Below, piece after piece: positions 43,656 through 52,461 of a stretch of DNA of 64,000 nt. Location of the stretch: NCBI GenBank assembly GCA_963755815.1, contig CAVWLF010000005.1, positions 814,117 to 878,116 on the forward strand. The letters are read 5' to 3'. Position numbers and translations under genes: made by a program. Numbering within the stretch: the stretch's first letter is position 1; every line of letters begins with the position of its first letter. The stretch is from Palsa-506 sp963755815 (GTDB taxonomy: Bacteria > Actinomycetota > Actinomycetes > Streptosporangiales > Streptosporangiaceae). The notes beneath the pieces are model-generated. The model was given only the letters and a program-made list of their open reading frames with translations. It had not been told where the DNA came from and did not search any database.

Positions 43656-44234
43656 CTATTTCATGCGTTCGAGGAAGCTGAGGACGCGCTGGGCGAGCTG
43701 CGCGGCGGCTGGTTCGTCGTAGGAGGGCAGGCTGCTGTCAGTGAACAGATGCCGGTTGCCGGGGTAGAGGAAGAGTTCGGCGTCCCCCGCGGCTTGGACG
43801 AGGGCGCGGGCTGCGTCGATATCACCCTCTCCGGCGAAGAACTCGTCCTCTTCCATGCCGTGAATCTGGACCGGAACTCCCGCGGGCCAGGTACCGCCGA
43901 ACTCCGAGAGCGGCACGCATGCTTCGAACAGCAGGGCGCCCTTCGCACCTGGGCGGGTCTGGGTCTGCATCTGTGCGGGCAAGACGCCAAGTGAGAATCC
44001 GGCGTAGACCAGTTCTGCGGGCAGCTCCTCGGCTGCAGCCCGGCCGCGCTCGATGACCGTGCCGAACCCGATCTTGGCCGCGTATTCCGCGCCTTCTTGC
44101 AGGGTGGCGAAGACCTGCCCGTCGTACAGGTCGGGGACGTGGACGGTGTGGCCAGCGGCCCGGAGCTGGTCCGCGAAGTCGCCGATGCCGCGAGTGAGCC
44201 CTTGCGCGTGGTGGAACAGCAGCACCTCAGCCAT
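43656..44234 (-). CDS. Dienelactone hydrolase-family alpha/beta hydrolase
   Basis: 192 residues from ATG 44234 (GAAGGGG upstream). HHAQGLTRGIGDFADQLRAAGH matches the DLH N terminus. The nucleophile motif is GFSLG with Ser where classical DLH has Cys; an Asp (ERGDID-like GDIDAAR region) and the late GNRHLF His complete a triad. Probably a soluble esterase. Divergent from a WYL-type regulator over a 102-bp region with a perfect palindrome, so it is likely that regulator's target. Confidence 0.87.
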   Translation of the reverse strand: MAEVLLFHHAQGLTRGIGDFADQLRAAGHTVHVPDLYDGQVFATLQEGAEYAAKIGFGTVIERGRAAAEELPAELVYAGFSLGVLPAQMQTQTRPGAKGALLFEACVPLSEFGGTWPAGVPVQIHGMEEDEFFAGEGDIDAARALVQAAGDAELFLYPGNRHLFTDSSLPSYDEPAAAQLAQRVLSFLERMK

Positions 44235-44298
44235 GTCATTCCCCTTCTACTCGGCGCGCCGGGTGGATCCCGGCGGCAACTACTATCACATGAATTCC

Positions 44299-44313
44299 CG
44301 ACATCTTTTGTCG
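44299..44313. promoter_or_regulatory. Palindrome CGACA-N5-TGTCG between DLH and WYL genes
   Basis: Perfect 5-bp arms around TCTTT in the divergent promoter region, 24 bp before the regulator's GTG start. Likely binding site for the WYL-type HTH regulator. Confidence 0.6.
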
Positions 44314-44336
44314 TCATCAGGCGCGATCATGAGACT

Positions 44337-45293
44337 GTGCGCGCCTCCCGGATGATGGCCCTGCTCCTGCATCTGCAAGCCCGCGGTCACTGCAGCGGAA
44401 AGGACCTGGCCCGGCTGCCGGAGGTCAGCGAGCGGACCGTGCAACGAGACGTGGAGGCACTGGTGGCCGCGGGGATACCGGTGCGGTCCTCGCCCGGGCC
44501 ACCAGGTGGCTACCGCCTCGCCGGCGGTTACCGCACCCGGCTGACTGGAGTCGGCCTGGACGAGGCCGGCGCGCTGGCCTTTCTGGGCCTGGCCGGCCCA
44601 GCCGAACAGCTAGGGCTCGGCGAGCTGCTGGAAGGCGCCCGCATCAAGGTCTGGGCGAGCCTCACCGGCCAGGCCCGGGACCGTACCCGCCACGTTTCCG
44701 AACGGTTTCACCTCGACCCCGCCCGCTGGTACGGCAAACCCGAGCCGGTTCCCTGGCTACCGCAGCTTGCGGGCGCTTTGTGGCGTGATCGCCGTACCCG
44801 CATCGAGTACGTGCGCGACGGTATCGCGGTCACGCGGGAGATCAGTCCGCTGGGACTGGTCCTGGCCTCCGGGCAGTGGTACCTCGTGGCCCAGCGGGAT
44901 GAGCAGCGGCATACCTACCGGGTTCTCGCGTCCGCTCAGTTGAGTCCTGCAGCCAGCTGCGATGCGCCAGCGTGTCGCAGACCAAGCCCGCGGTGCTGCC
45001 GCTCACTACGCCTGAGCCCCGGCGAGGTCATCCGAACGGCACCATCGGCTCGATCGCGGACGCCATCCGGGCATGGATGGCCAGCACGATCAGCGGGCGT
45101 CGGTCACGCCCAGCTTGGTCAGGAAGCTGCTCATGGGCTGACCAAGGCTTTCGTGCTCGCGATCGCGCAGCTGCCGACGAAACCCCCGGTCACGGACATG
45201 GGGTTTCAGCGCGGCAGCGGGCGCGGCGGGCGGCGCCGGGAGCGGGCGCGCCTGCTCCGGGGCGTGAGACCGCATCCCGCGATCCTGCCGTGA
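44337..45293 (+). CDS. YafY/DeoR-type HTH-WYL regulator with replaced C terminus
   Basis: GTG 44337 gives 318 codons. Residues ~1-60 form an HTH_11 (MMALLLHLQARGHCSGKDLA, SERTVQRDVEALVAAGIPV); ~130-200 begin a WYL domain (RRTRIEYVRDGIAVTREISPLGLVLASGQWYLVA, in parts). After ~residue 200 (near 44937) similarity stops and the frame becomes Arg/Ser-rich without structure; the expected DRI and C-terminal WCX parts are missing. It also overlaps the convergent TolB-like gene. Likely a truncated gene read into foreign sequence, possibly still DNA-binding. Confidence 0.7.
   Translation: MRASRMMALLLHLQARGHCSGKDLARLPEVSERTVQRDVEALVAAGIPVRSSPGPPGGYRLAGGYRTRLTGVGLDEAGALAFLGLAGPAEQLGLGELLEGARIKVWASLTGQARDRTRHVSERFHLDPARWYGKPEPVPWLPQLAGALWRDRRTRIEYVRDGIAVTREISPLGLVLASGQWYLVAQRDEQRHTYRVLASAQLSPAASCDAPACRRPSPRCCRSLRLSPGEVIRTAPSARSRTPSGHGWPARSAGVGHAQLGQEAAHGLTKAFVLAIAQLPTKPPVTDMGFQRGSGRGGRRRERARLLRGVRPHPAILP
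45102..45130 (-). repeat. 29-bp copy of the SnoaL-gene 3' end
   Basis: Identical to 51136-51164, which encodes the FLTKLGVT tail of the SnoaL-like protein. Here it is an orphan fragment next to the truncated WYL gene. It marks a past duplication or rearrangement endpoint. Confidence 0.75.
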
Positions 45294-46260
45294 CCAGCGG
45301 TGCGGAGCCCCAGGCAACATCGAGGACGCCTTGAATGCCGGTGGCCACCAGGTGCTGGTGCATGCCGTCCGCACCCATGACGAAGAGGTCCTCGCAGCAC
45401 AGATCGGGGTGCCGTCGGTCGCTTGAGAAGGCGATCCGGCCCCCGCCAGGCGCGTACGCGGGGCCGAAGTTGCTAGTCGGCCACTTCGATCTGGCGAGCC
45501 TCGTGACTCTGGTGCCGTTGGCCCGCATGACGTAGATGCTGGACTGCGGCCGGGTGGAATTGCTGGCGAACGTGATGTGACTGCCATCCGGTGACCAGTT
45601 CGGCTCCCCCGCTTCCAGCCGCGGAGCGGTCAGCGGGCGCGCATGCTGGCCGTTGATGCGGGCCACCCAGACCTGCGCGCTGATCCCGTGGAATCCGAAC
45701 CGGTCATAGGTGATGCGGCGGCCATCTGGCGAGACCGCCGGGTCGAAATTGTTGGTCTCGTTGGGGGCCTCGATAGAGGGGATCACGAGGCGCCGGTGAG
45801 TCCCGTCGGAGCGCATGATCCAGATGGCGCACAGTCCGTCGTTGGGCGAGCAGCGGGAGAACACGAGGTGCCTGCCATCAGGGGAGTACCTGGGCTGGTA
45901 ATCGCGATATCCCGGCGCGTCGGAAGCAAGCCGGCGCTGGCCGGTTCCGTTGGCGTTCATGATCCAGACGCGGCCCATGCCATTCGCCGGGTTGAACCGG
46001 ACGAACAGGATGCGGGACCCGCCGGGCGACCAGTCTGGCCAGCGCGCCGCGATCCCGGCCGGCTCATGGGTGAGCTGCGCGAGGCCGGTGCCGTCGGGGT
46101 TAACCGCGTAGATCTGATTGGTTACGAAGTCGGAGAAGGCGATCCTGCCGGTTGCCGGCGGGCCGCCGGCCATGGCAGGCGCGGCCGGGATGGCCAGGCA
46201 CGCGGCCGCGAGCGAGGCGGCCACCGCCAGTGTCCGGAGCGCAGCTACTGCTCGTCTCAT
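45190..46260 (-). CDS. Secreted TolB/PD40-type beta-propeller protein
   Basis: 356 residues from ATG 46260 with AAGGAG; longer upstream frame is shadow. Signal peptide AVAALRTLAVAASLAAACLA with cleavage near AMA-GG. Mature part has six PD40-like repeats: IYAVNPDGTGLAQLTHEPAG, WSPGGSRILFVRF, YSPDGRHLVFSR, VSPDGRRITYDRF, WSPDGSHITFAS, YAPGGGRIAFSS. The last ~30 residues (after AWGSAP) are Ala/Arg-rich and look altered. Function unknown; paralogue of the next gene upstream. Confidence 0.85.
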   Translation of the reverse strand: MRRAVAALRTLAVAASLAAACLAIPAAPAMAGGPPATGRIAFSDFVTNQIYAVNPDGTGLAQLTHEPAGIAARWPDWSPGGSRILFVRFNPANGMGRVWIMNANGTGQRRLASDAPGYRDYQPRYSPDGRHLVFSRCSPNDGLCAIWIMRSDGTHRRLVIPSIEAPNETNNFDPAVSPDGRRITYDRFGFHGISAQVWVARINGQHARPLTAPRLEAGEPNWSPDGSHITFASNSTRPQSSIYVMRANGTRVTRLARSKWPTSNFGPAYAPGGGRIAFSSDRRHPDLCCEDLFVMGADGMHQHLVATGIQGVLDVAWGSAPLVTAGSRDAVSRPGAGAPAPGAARRARCRAETPCP

Positions 46261-46307
46261 GTCGGTCTCCTTGATTCGGCAAACCTGGCCATCGGTCCAC
46301 GGCACCG

Positions 46308-47360
46308 CTAGGCAGCCGGGCCCCAGTCGGTGAGGAACGTATTGGCTACGCCCGTGCGGACCGGGTGCAGGCCGGAGCCGTCGGCGTTCATGACGTAGAA
46401 GTACTGGCAGATTCCCCTTGCCGGGCATTTCCCGTTGTATTGCAAGACGATCCGCCGGCCGTCGGGTGAGTAGCTGGCGAAAGCGCCTTGCAGCGGCTGG
46501 GGGCTGAAGTGAGTGAGCTTCCGCAGCCCTTTCCCGCTCGGGCGCACCGTCCAGATGTTGCTCCCGGACTGGCAGCAGTTGTCGGTGAACACGATGCGGC
46601 GGCCGTCCGGGGACCAGCCCGGCCAGAACGCCTGAAGGGATGGCCTGGTGATCCGGTGCAGGCCGGTCCCGTCGGAGCGCATCAGCCACAGGGCGCCCAG
46701 GAAACCGCCCCGGTCCGCCCCGACGACGATGCGCCGCCCGTCCGGGGAGTACTCGCCGCGGACGTAAGTCCAGTGCCCGCCGGCCAGCCGCCGCACGCCG
46801 CCGCCCGCAGCGTTCATCACATCAAGATCACAGCCTGCGATGAAGCCGAGATGATCGTCGCACCGGCTGAACAGGATGCTTTTGCCGTCCGGGGACCAGG
46901 CAGGTTCCAGATCCGCGAAGCCCGGATCGCTGGTGAGGCGCATCTTGCCGGAGCCGTCCGCGTTCATGACCCAGATCCGGTAGTCGCCGCTCTGATTGCT
47001 CTCGTAGACGATCCTTACGCCGTTTCGCGACCAGTCCGGCGCGCCGGCCGCGTGGGCAGCACCCACGTGGGTTAGCTGGCGCCGCATCGTGCCGCCCGGG
47101 TTGATCGTGTACACGTTGGAGTGACCCGACAGGTTCCCGCCAGGAATCAGGTCCCACTGGGAAAACGCGATCCGGCCATTGGCCTGAGCCGCCGCCGCAA
47201 AGGCCGGCGATGGCGCGTGCGCCGCGTCCGGCCGTGCCGGGCCGGCCGCCACCGCTGTACCCGCGGCGGACAGGACTGCGGCTGCGCAGCTGGTCGCCGC
47301 GAGCGCCGTGATGATCAGAGACCTCGCGTTCGCCCGCCGAGGCCGTGCTGAGAGCTTCAT
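46308..47360 (-). CDS. Secreted TolB/PD40-type beta-propeller protein
   Basis: 350 residues from ATG 47360, because AGGAGA lies 5-10 bp before it, inside an alternative ATG at 47375. Signal peptide SLIITALAATSCAAAVLSAAG with cleavage after AVA. Repeats: VYTINPGGTMRRQLTHVG, WSRNGVRIVYES, WSPDGKSILFSRC, YSPDGRRIVVG, WSPDGRRIVFTDN, YSPDGRRIVLQYN. Ends in DWGPA, the same terminal motif as its paralogue's AWGSAP. The two lie 47 bp apart and are likely cotranscribed duplicates. Confidence 0.88.
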   Translation of the reverse strand: MKLSARPRRANARSLIITALAATSCAAAVLSAAGTAVAAGPARPDAAHAPSPAFAAAAQANGRIAFSQWDLIPGGNLSGHSNVYTINPGGTMRRQLTHVGAAHAAGAPDWSRNGVRIVYESNQSGDYRIWVMNADGSGKMRLTSDPGFADLEPAWSPDGKSILFSRCDDHLGFIAGCDLDVMNAAGGGVRRLAGGHWTYVRGEYSPDGRRIVVGADRGGFLGALWLMRSDGTGLHRITRPSLQAFWPGWSPDGRRIVFTDNCCQSGSNIWTVRPSGKGLRKLTHFSPQPLQGAFASYSPDGRRIVLQYNGKCPARGICQYFYVMNADGSGLHPVRTGVANTFLTDWGPAA

Positions 47361-47595
47361 ATTGGTTCTCCTCATAACACCCCGCGGACGATCAGATGGG
47401 CACCTGAACGCCCGCTGCCCGGCGCTTTAGACCGTTGGCCCCGGCTGGTCGCATGGAACCGCCCTATGCGGCTGAGCTGCTGGCAGGATTCTCGGGCCGC
47501 GACCTCACAGAATGCTCACACTGCTGGCCGGGGGGCCGTGCCGGGCGCCTACACGACGCGCCACAGACGTGGTTGACTAAAGCCGGGGAGGGGCG

Positions 47596-50500
47596 GTGAT
47601 CGAGTTTCGGGTGCTCGGGCCGCTTGAGGCCCGTGCCGGCGGGCGAGTAATTGACGTCGGCGGCCCGAAGCAGCGTGCGCTGCTCGCGATGCTCCTTCTC
47701 CGGGCCAATGAGCCCGTCCCCCGCGGCGTCCTCGTTCACCAGCTGTGGCACGAAAATCCTCCTGCGGGTGCCCACCACACCCTTGAGGTGTACGTTTCAC
47801 GGCTGCGCAAGACGCTCGACGCGGTCGCGGAGGAACCCGTTGTCCTCACGCGGCCAGGTGCGTACCTCCTCCGGATCGCGGCAAATCAGCTCGACCTGAA
47901 CCGGTTCGAGCGGCTCGCCGGGGAGGGCCGGAAGGCGCTGGCGGCGAACGCGCCCGAACGGGCGGCGGCGCATCTTCGCGAGGCGCTCGCCCTCTGGCGC
48001 GGTGCGCCGCTCGCCGACCTCGGGGACGAGCCGTTCGCGCAGGTGGAGATCGCGCGGCTGGAGGAGCTGCGGATCGGCCTGATCGAGGACCGGATCGAAG
48101 CCGATCTGGCCCTCGGCCGGCACGCGGACGTCGTCACCGAGAGCGAGGCGCTCATCGCCGCGCACCCGTTGCGCGAGCGACTTCATCAGCAGCTGATGAT
48201 CGCGCTCTACCGATGCGGACGGCAGGCAGAAGCGCTGGCCAGCTACCAATCAGCCAGGCGGACGCTGGTGGCTGACCTCGGCCTCGAACCGGGCCGGGGG
48301 CTGCAGGGACTTCAGCGAGCGATCCTGCGGCAGGACGCGTCTCTTGATCCCCCGCCTCGCGCCGGACCGCCGGCCGCCCCCGCCCTAGCCGAAGGCAGCG
48401 GAGCGTCGCCGGCCAGCCATACCCAACGCAGGCGACTGCTGGCCGGGACCGCGACCGTGCTCGCGGTCACGCTCGCACTTATCATCACCGGCGCCCTCAC
48501 CGGGTCTGCTCGGCCTGCGCCTGCCGCGGCCGGTCCGAATACGGTCGCCGTCGTCGACGGTAGCCGGAGCGTCATGGGCGGGATAGTTGCCGGTGCCGGC
48601 CGGCCGAATGGCATTGCCTACGGGGACGGAGCCGCGTGGATCACCGATAGCGCCGGCGACCTGCTCCTGCGGGTGGACTCGGCGCGGCGGGTTACCGACC
48701 GCATCCCGGTCGGCCGCGGCCCGGCCGGCGTGGCGGTCGGGGATGACGAGATCTGGGTCGCGAACGAGCTTGACGGCACTGTCTCCGAGGTCAACCCACG
48801 GGCGGGAACGGTGGTGGCGACGATCCAGGTCGGCAACGGCCCGGAGGCGATCGGGTTCGGGTTCGGGTCGGTCTGGGTCGCCAATATGACCGACAGCACG
48901 CTGTCCAGGATTGCCCCGGCCAGCGGCCATGTCATCGCCACCATTCCGCTGGGGAGCGCTCCGGTGGGCCTGGCCATCGGCGACCGGGGAATCTGGGTGA
49001 CCAGCGCGGACACCGGGCGGCTGCTGCTCATTGACCCAGGTCGCAACCGTGTCTCACATGCGTTCCCGATCGGCGGTTCGCCGCACGGCGTGGCCGTGGC
49101 CGCGAGCCACGTGTGGGTTGCGGATTCGAGCGGCGCCGTGGTGCGCTTCGATCCGCTGGCCGACCGCGCGCGCAAGATCAGGGTCGGCGGCTCCCCGGCT
49201 GGTGTCGCGTACGCCGACGGCGCCATCTGGGTCGCGGACAGTCTCGGCGGCACCGTCTTGAGGGTCGACCCGCAGACGGGCGCGACGCGCCACGTGCACG
49301 TGGGCAACAACCCGACGGACCTCGCAGCTGCTGGGAACGACGTCTGGGCGACGGTGCTCCCGTCGTCTGCGAGCCACCGCGGCGGCACGCTCACTGTCAT
49401 TGCGCAGCCGGATCATTTTATGTCCACCGATCCGGCGGTCGCGTACTTCCTCGTTACCTGGCAGATGCTGACTATGACCAACGACGGGCTCGTCGGCTAT
49501 CGGCGCGTCGGCGGCCTGGCCGGCGACACGCTGGTAGCCGATCTTGCGACGACGCTGCCCGTACCGGTCGACGGCGGTAAGACGTATGTATTCAAGCTCC
49601 GCTCCGGGATCATGTACTCAGACGGTGCGGCGGTGCGGCCCGAGGACTTTCGCCGCGCAATCGAGCGAGTCTTCAGCATCAACCACGGCAGCGTCGGCCC
49701 GACCGCCTTCTACGCCGGCCTGGTCGGCGCCGGCCAGTGCGAACGGACGCCCACTCACTGCGACCTCGCACGCGGGATCGTCACCGACGACACCGCGAAC
49801 ACGGTCACCTTCCATCTCACGGCACCCGACCCGGAATTCCTCTACAAGCTGGCTTTCCCGTTCGCCGACGCGGTCCCGGCGGGAACGCCCGACCACGAGA
49901 TCGGACCCACCCAGCTGCCCGCTACCGGTCCCTACGTGACGCAGTCGTACCGGCCAGGGCATGGTTGGACCCTCATCCGCAACCCTCGGTTCAAGCAATG
50001 GTCACCCGCTGCGCAACCGGGCGGTTATCCCGACCGGATTGTCTTGCGCCTCGACGTCCGCCCCGGCCCTGCGGTCAACGCGGTGGAGCGAGGCAACGCC
50101 GACGTGCTCCTCTCGCCGCCGGCGAGCCGGATCCGGGAGCTCGCGACCCGCTATGCCAGCCAGCTTCACACCGGTCCTCTCGGTGCCACGGACGCGCTTG
50201 TCCTGAACACGCGCGTCCGGCCTTTCAATAACGTCGCCGCCCGCCGCGCCCTCAACTACGCCATCGACCGAAACAAGATGATCAAGCTGATCGGCGGGCC
50301 AGCGACGGCGCGGCCGACATGCCAGATCCTGCCCCCGGCAATGGCTGGCTACCGGCCATACTGCCCGTACACGATCGCTCCGGGTCCGGGCGGCACCTGG
50401 GGCGCGCCGAATCTGGCCCGAGCAGAGCAGCTGGTCCGCGCCTCCGGCACCCGGGGCTCCAAGGTGACGGTGGTGATCGGCAGCCTCGGTGACCACACCC

Positions 50501-50976
50501 CGGTCCTGCCGCGCGGTCGCTACCTCGTTTCAGTTCTCCGCCAGCTCGGATACCGGGCATCGCTGCAAGTCATCAGCAACGACGACGCCTATGGCAACCG
50601 CCTCTACGACTCCCGCCGGCACACCCAGATTGGCGACTTCTCCTGGTATCAGGACTACCCCGCGCCTCCGGACTTCATCGGCCCGCTGCTCACCTGTCGC
50701 TCGTTCCTACCGGACAGTCCGCGGGGGAACCTCAACGCCGCTGAGTTCTGCGACCGGCACATCGACGCCCAGGTGAATCGTGCCCTCGCCATCCAGACCC
50801 GCCTTCCCAATGCCGCCAGCAGCCTCTGGGCGCGCATCGACCACGAGCTGGTCGACCAGGCCCCCTGGGTGCCGATAGACAACCCGCGCGCTCTTGTTCT
50901 GCTGTCCGCACACGTCGGCAACTACCAGTTCCACCCCTACTGGACTCTGCTCATCGACCAACTCTGGGTCCGTTAG
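47596..50976 (+). CDS. SARP/BTAD regulator fused through a TM helix to a YVTN propeller and SBP5 domain
   Basis: 1126 residues from GTG 47596. Residues 1-95: OmpR-like winged helix (FRVLGPLEARAGG, TLEVYVSRLRKTLD). 96-245: bacterial transcriptional activation domain with TPR-like helices (AAAHLREALALWRG, RERLHQQLMIALYRCGRQAEAL). 280-302: one TM helix (LLAGTATVLAVTLALIITGA). 315-600: propeller of repeating GRGPAGVAVGDDEIWVAN units. 600-1126: family-5 oligopeptide/nickel solute-binding domain (GGTLTVIAQPDHF, VFKLRSGIMYSDGAAVRPEDF, NYAIDRNKMIKLIGG). A one-component receptor coupling external ligand binding to DNA binding, as in CadC/ToxR (inference). Target genes unknown. Confidence 0.9.
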   Translation: MIEFRVLGPLEARAGGRVIDVGGPKQRALLAMLLLRANEPVPRGVLVHQLWHENPPAGAHHTLEVYVSRLRKTLDAVAEEPVVLTRPGAYLLRIAANQLDLNRFERLAGEGRKALAANAPERAAAHLREALALWRGAPLADLGDEPFAQVEIARLEELRIGLIEDRIEADLALGRHADVVTESEALIAAHPLRERLHQQLMIALYRCGRQAEALASYQSARRTLVADLGLEPGRGLQGLQRAILRQDASLDPPPRAGPPAAPALAEGSGASPASHTQRRRLLAGTATVLAVTLALIITGALTGSARPAPAAAGPNTVAVVDGSRSVMGGIVAGAGRPNGIAYGDGAAWITDSAGDLLLRVDSARRVTDRIPVGRGPAGVAVGDDEIWVANELDGTVSEVNPRAGTVVATIQVGNGPEAIGFGFGSVWVANMTDSTLSRIAPASGHVIATIPLGSAPVGLAIGDRGIWVTSADTGRLLLIDPGRNRVSHAFPIGGSPHGVAVAASHVWVADSSGAVVRFDPLADRARKIRVGGSPAGVAYADGAIWVADSLGGTVLRVDPQTGATRHVHVGNNPTDLAAAGNDVWATVLPSSASHRGGTLTVIAQPDHFMSTDPAVAYFLVTWQMLTMTNDGLVGYRRVGGLAGDTLVADLATTLPVPVDGGKTYVFKLRSGIMYSDGAAVRPEDFRRAIERVFSINHGSVGPTAFYAGLVGAGQCERTPTHCDLARGIVTDDTANTVTFHLTAPDPEFLYKLAFPFADAVPAGTPDHEIGPTQLPATGPYVTQSYRPGHGWTLIRNPRFKQWSPAAQPGGYPDRIVLRLDVRPGPAVNAVERGNADVLLSPPASRIRELATRYASQLHTGPLGATDALVLNTRVRPFNNVAARRALNYAIDRNKMIKLIGGPATARPTCQILPPAMAGYRPYCPYTIAPGPGGTWGAPNLARAEQLVRASGTRGSKVTVVIGSLGDHTPVLPRGRYLVSVLRQLGYRASLQVISNDDAYGNRLYDSRRHTQIGDFSWYQDYPAPPDFIGPLLTCRSFLPDSPRGNLNAAEFCDRHIDAQVNRALAIQTRLPNAASSLWARIDHELVDQAPWVPIDNPRALVLLSAHVGNYQFHPYWTLLIDQLWVR

Positions 50977-51105
50977 CCCCCGTTCAGGGTCTGTGCCTGG
51001 GCCAGTGGACCCGGCTGCCCCATCCTGGAGACGGTCCGTTCAGGGCGGGTGGACCTGCGTGCGCCAGCATCGGGGTGTCTACGCATTCGGGTGATGCGCG
51101 CGCGG

Positions 51106-51567
51106 CTATGACCCCTGGCGGGCTGACTCTGCCGTGGTCACGCCCAGCTTGGTCAGGAAGCTGCGGTAGTCGGTCTGCACCCACTCCTCGGCGGCCCGGC
51201 CCTCGTCGTCGTACCGGAAGATACCGATCACCTCCCACTCGAGGTGCTGACCGGTCGGCTCGACTGGACCGATGGGCGAGTAGGTAAAGACTCCGGTGAA
51301 GTCACCGGAGAACGTGGTGCGCGCGGCCAGGAACCTGCCGTCCACGATGATCTGCTCGCGGACGAGCCGCAGGCCAGTGAAAGCGGCGCGCAAGGACCCG
51401 AAGTACGCGCTGAGCTGATCGGAGCTCAGGTCGCCGCCGGGCCCGTGGAAGACGTAGCCCGGAGCGAAGTAGGCGCGGAGTGCGGCGTCGTCCGCGCGGG
51501 CGATCGCCTCGTCGCCGATGCGGATCAGGTCGCGGGCGAGCGGGCTGTCGGAGATGAAGCCTGGCAT
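51106..51567 (-). CDS. SnoaL-like NTF2-fold protein
   Basis: 153 residues from ATG 51567, since GGAGG lies just before it inside a slightly longer frame. SPLARDLIRIGDEAIARAD, DDAALRAYFAPGYVFHGPGGD and GLRLVREQIIVDGRFLAAR match SnoaL/polyketide-cyclase-like NTF2 folds; HLEWEVIGIFRYDDEGRAAEEW is the characteristic C-terminal strand. Enzyme or ligand-binding role unknown. Divergent from a TetR gene with shared operator palindromes. A 29-bp piece of its 3' end is duplicated at 45102. Confidence 0.88.
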   Translation of the reverse strand: MPGFISDSPLARDLIRIGDEAIARADDAALRAYFAPGYVFHGPGGDLSSDQLSAYFGSLRAAFTGLRLVREQIIVDGRFLAARTTFSGDFTGVFTYSPIGPVEPTGQHLEWEVIGIFRYDDEGRAAEEWVQTDYRSFLTKLGVTTAESARQGS

Positions 51568-51580
51568 GGGTGCCTCCATG

Positions 51581-51611
51581 TTGCTAGAATAGCAATAATG
51601 CTGCTCTAGCA
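51581..51611. promoter_or_regulatory. Paired palindromes in the SnoaL/TetR divergent region
   Basis: TTGCTA-GAA-TAGCAA (51581-51595) is a perfect palindrome; TGCT-CT-AGCA (51602-51611) shares the GCTA/TAGC core 16-18 bp further on. Both lie between the two start codons. Good candidate operators for the TetR protein. Confidence 0.72.
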
Positions 51612-51638
51612 ATAATACATGTCAAGTAGAGTAACTCC

Positions 51639-52274
51639 ATGGGCGCTGAAGTGGTCGACCGGCAGGAGCGGCGAAAGAGACGCACCCGGCAGGCGATCCA
51701 GAAGGCCGCGCTGGAGCTCTTCGCCGAGCGCGGCTACCGCGAGACCACGATCCCCGACATCGCGGAACGGGCCGAAGTCGCGCCCAGGACCGTGACGGTG
51801 CACTTCCCCGCCAAGGAGGAACTGCTCCTCGATGCCGAGCCATTCACCCTCGGCAGCCTGAGCGAGCGCCTGTCCGCGCGACAACCGCACGAATCCGCGC
51901 TGGAAGCGCTGCGCGACTGGATGGCAACGACGATGACGGAGATTGAAACCAGCGCATCCGAGCTGGACGGGCGCTTCTGGGAACGGCGCGCCCTGCGAGC
52001 GCACATCATCAACAGCGAACCCGAGCTCCGGGGACGCTCCCGCGCCAGCTACTACCCCTTCGAGCGCGCCCTCGCCGAGGCCATTGGCGAAGATCTCGGC
52101 CAGTCCGGGAGCAGCCTGATTCCGCGGCTAGCCGCATTGTCGGCCGTTGCGGGCTTGCGTGAGCTTTACGAAAGCGACGAGGCCCAGGCCCTGGCGGCAC
52201 CCCCGAGTGCCGCCGAACTGCTCAAGCTCCTGGACCGGGTGATTGGCTTTGTCCAGGCCGGCCTCGGCCGTTAG
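51639..52274 (+). CDS. TetR-family regulator
   Basis: 211 residues from ATG 51639. HTH region RRTRQAIQKAALELFAERGY, TIPDIAERAEVAPRTVTVHF at ~14-60. The C-terminal ligand domain (helices from FTLGSLSERL) is unassigned. It lies divergent to the SnoaL-like gene with two related palindromes in the 71-bp gap, so it most probably represses that gene and itself. Confidence 0.92.
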   Translation: MGAEVVDRQERRKRRTRQAIQKAALELFAERGYRETTIPDIAERAEVAPRTVTVHFPAKEELLLDAEPFTLGSLSERLSARQPHESALEALRDWMATTMTEIETSASELDGRFWERRALRAHIINSEPELRGRSRASYYPFERALAEAIGEDLGQSGSSLIPRLAALSAVAGLRELYESDEAQALAAPPSAAELLKLLDRVIGFVQAGLGR

Positions 52275-52461
52275 CTCATCGCCTCGACCAGTTCCGAACG
52301 CCAGGCCGGCGCCGGGACGCCTGGGTGTAGTAACGCGTCTCCCTCGCGATCAGCCCGCGCGTTCAAGCGCGCCGTTACGGCACGCCACCGGCTCGCTGGC
52401 GGCGATACATGCGAGCGAAACGCTCGTGAGCGGCCCGGCTGCCCGCACGACCAGGCGGATG

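Noticed and set aside
47596..50976. SARP gene as pathway regulator of an antibiotic cluster
   Set aside because: No PKS, NRPS or other biosynthetic genes lie nearby, and the protein is a membrane receptor fusion.
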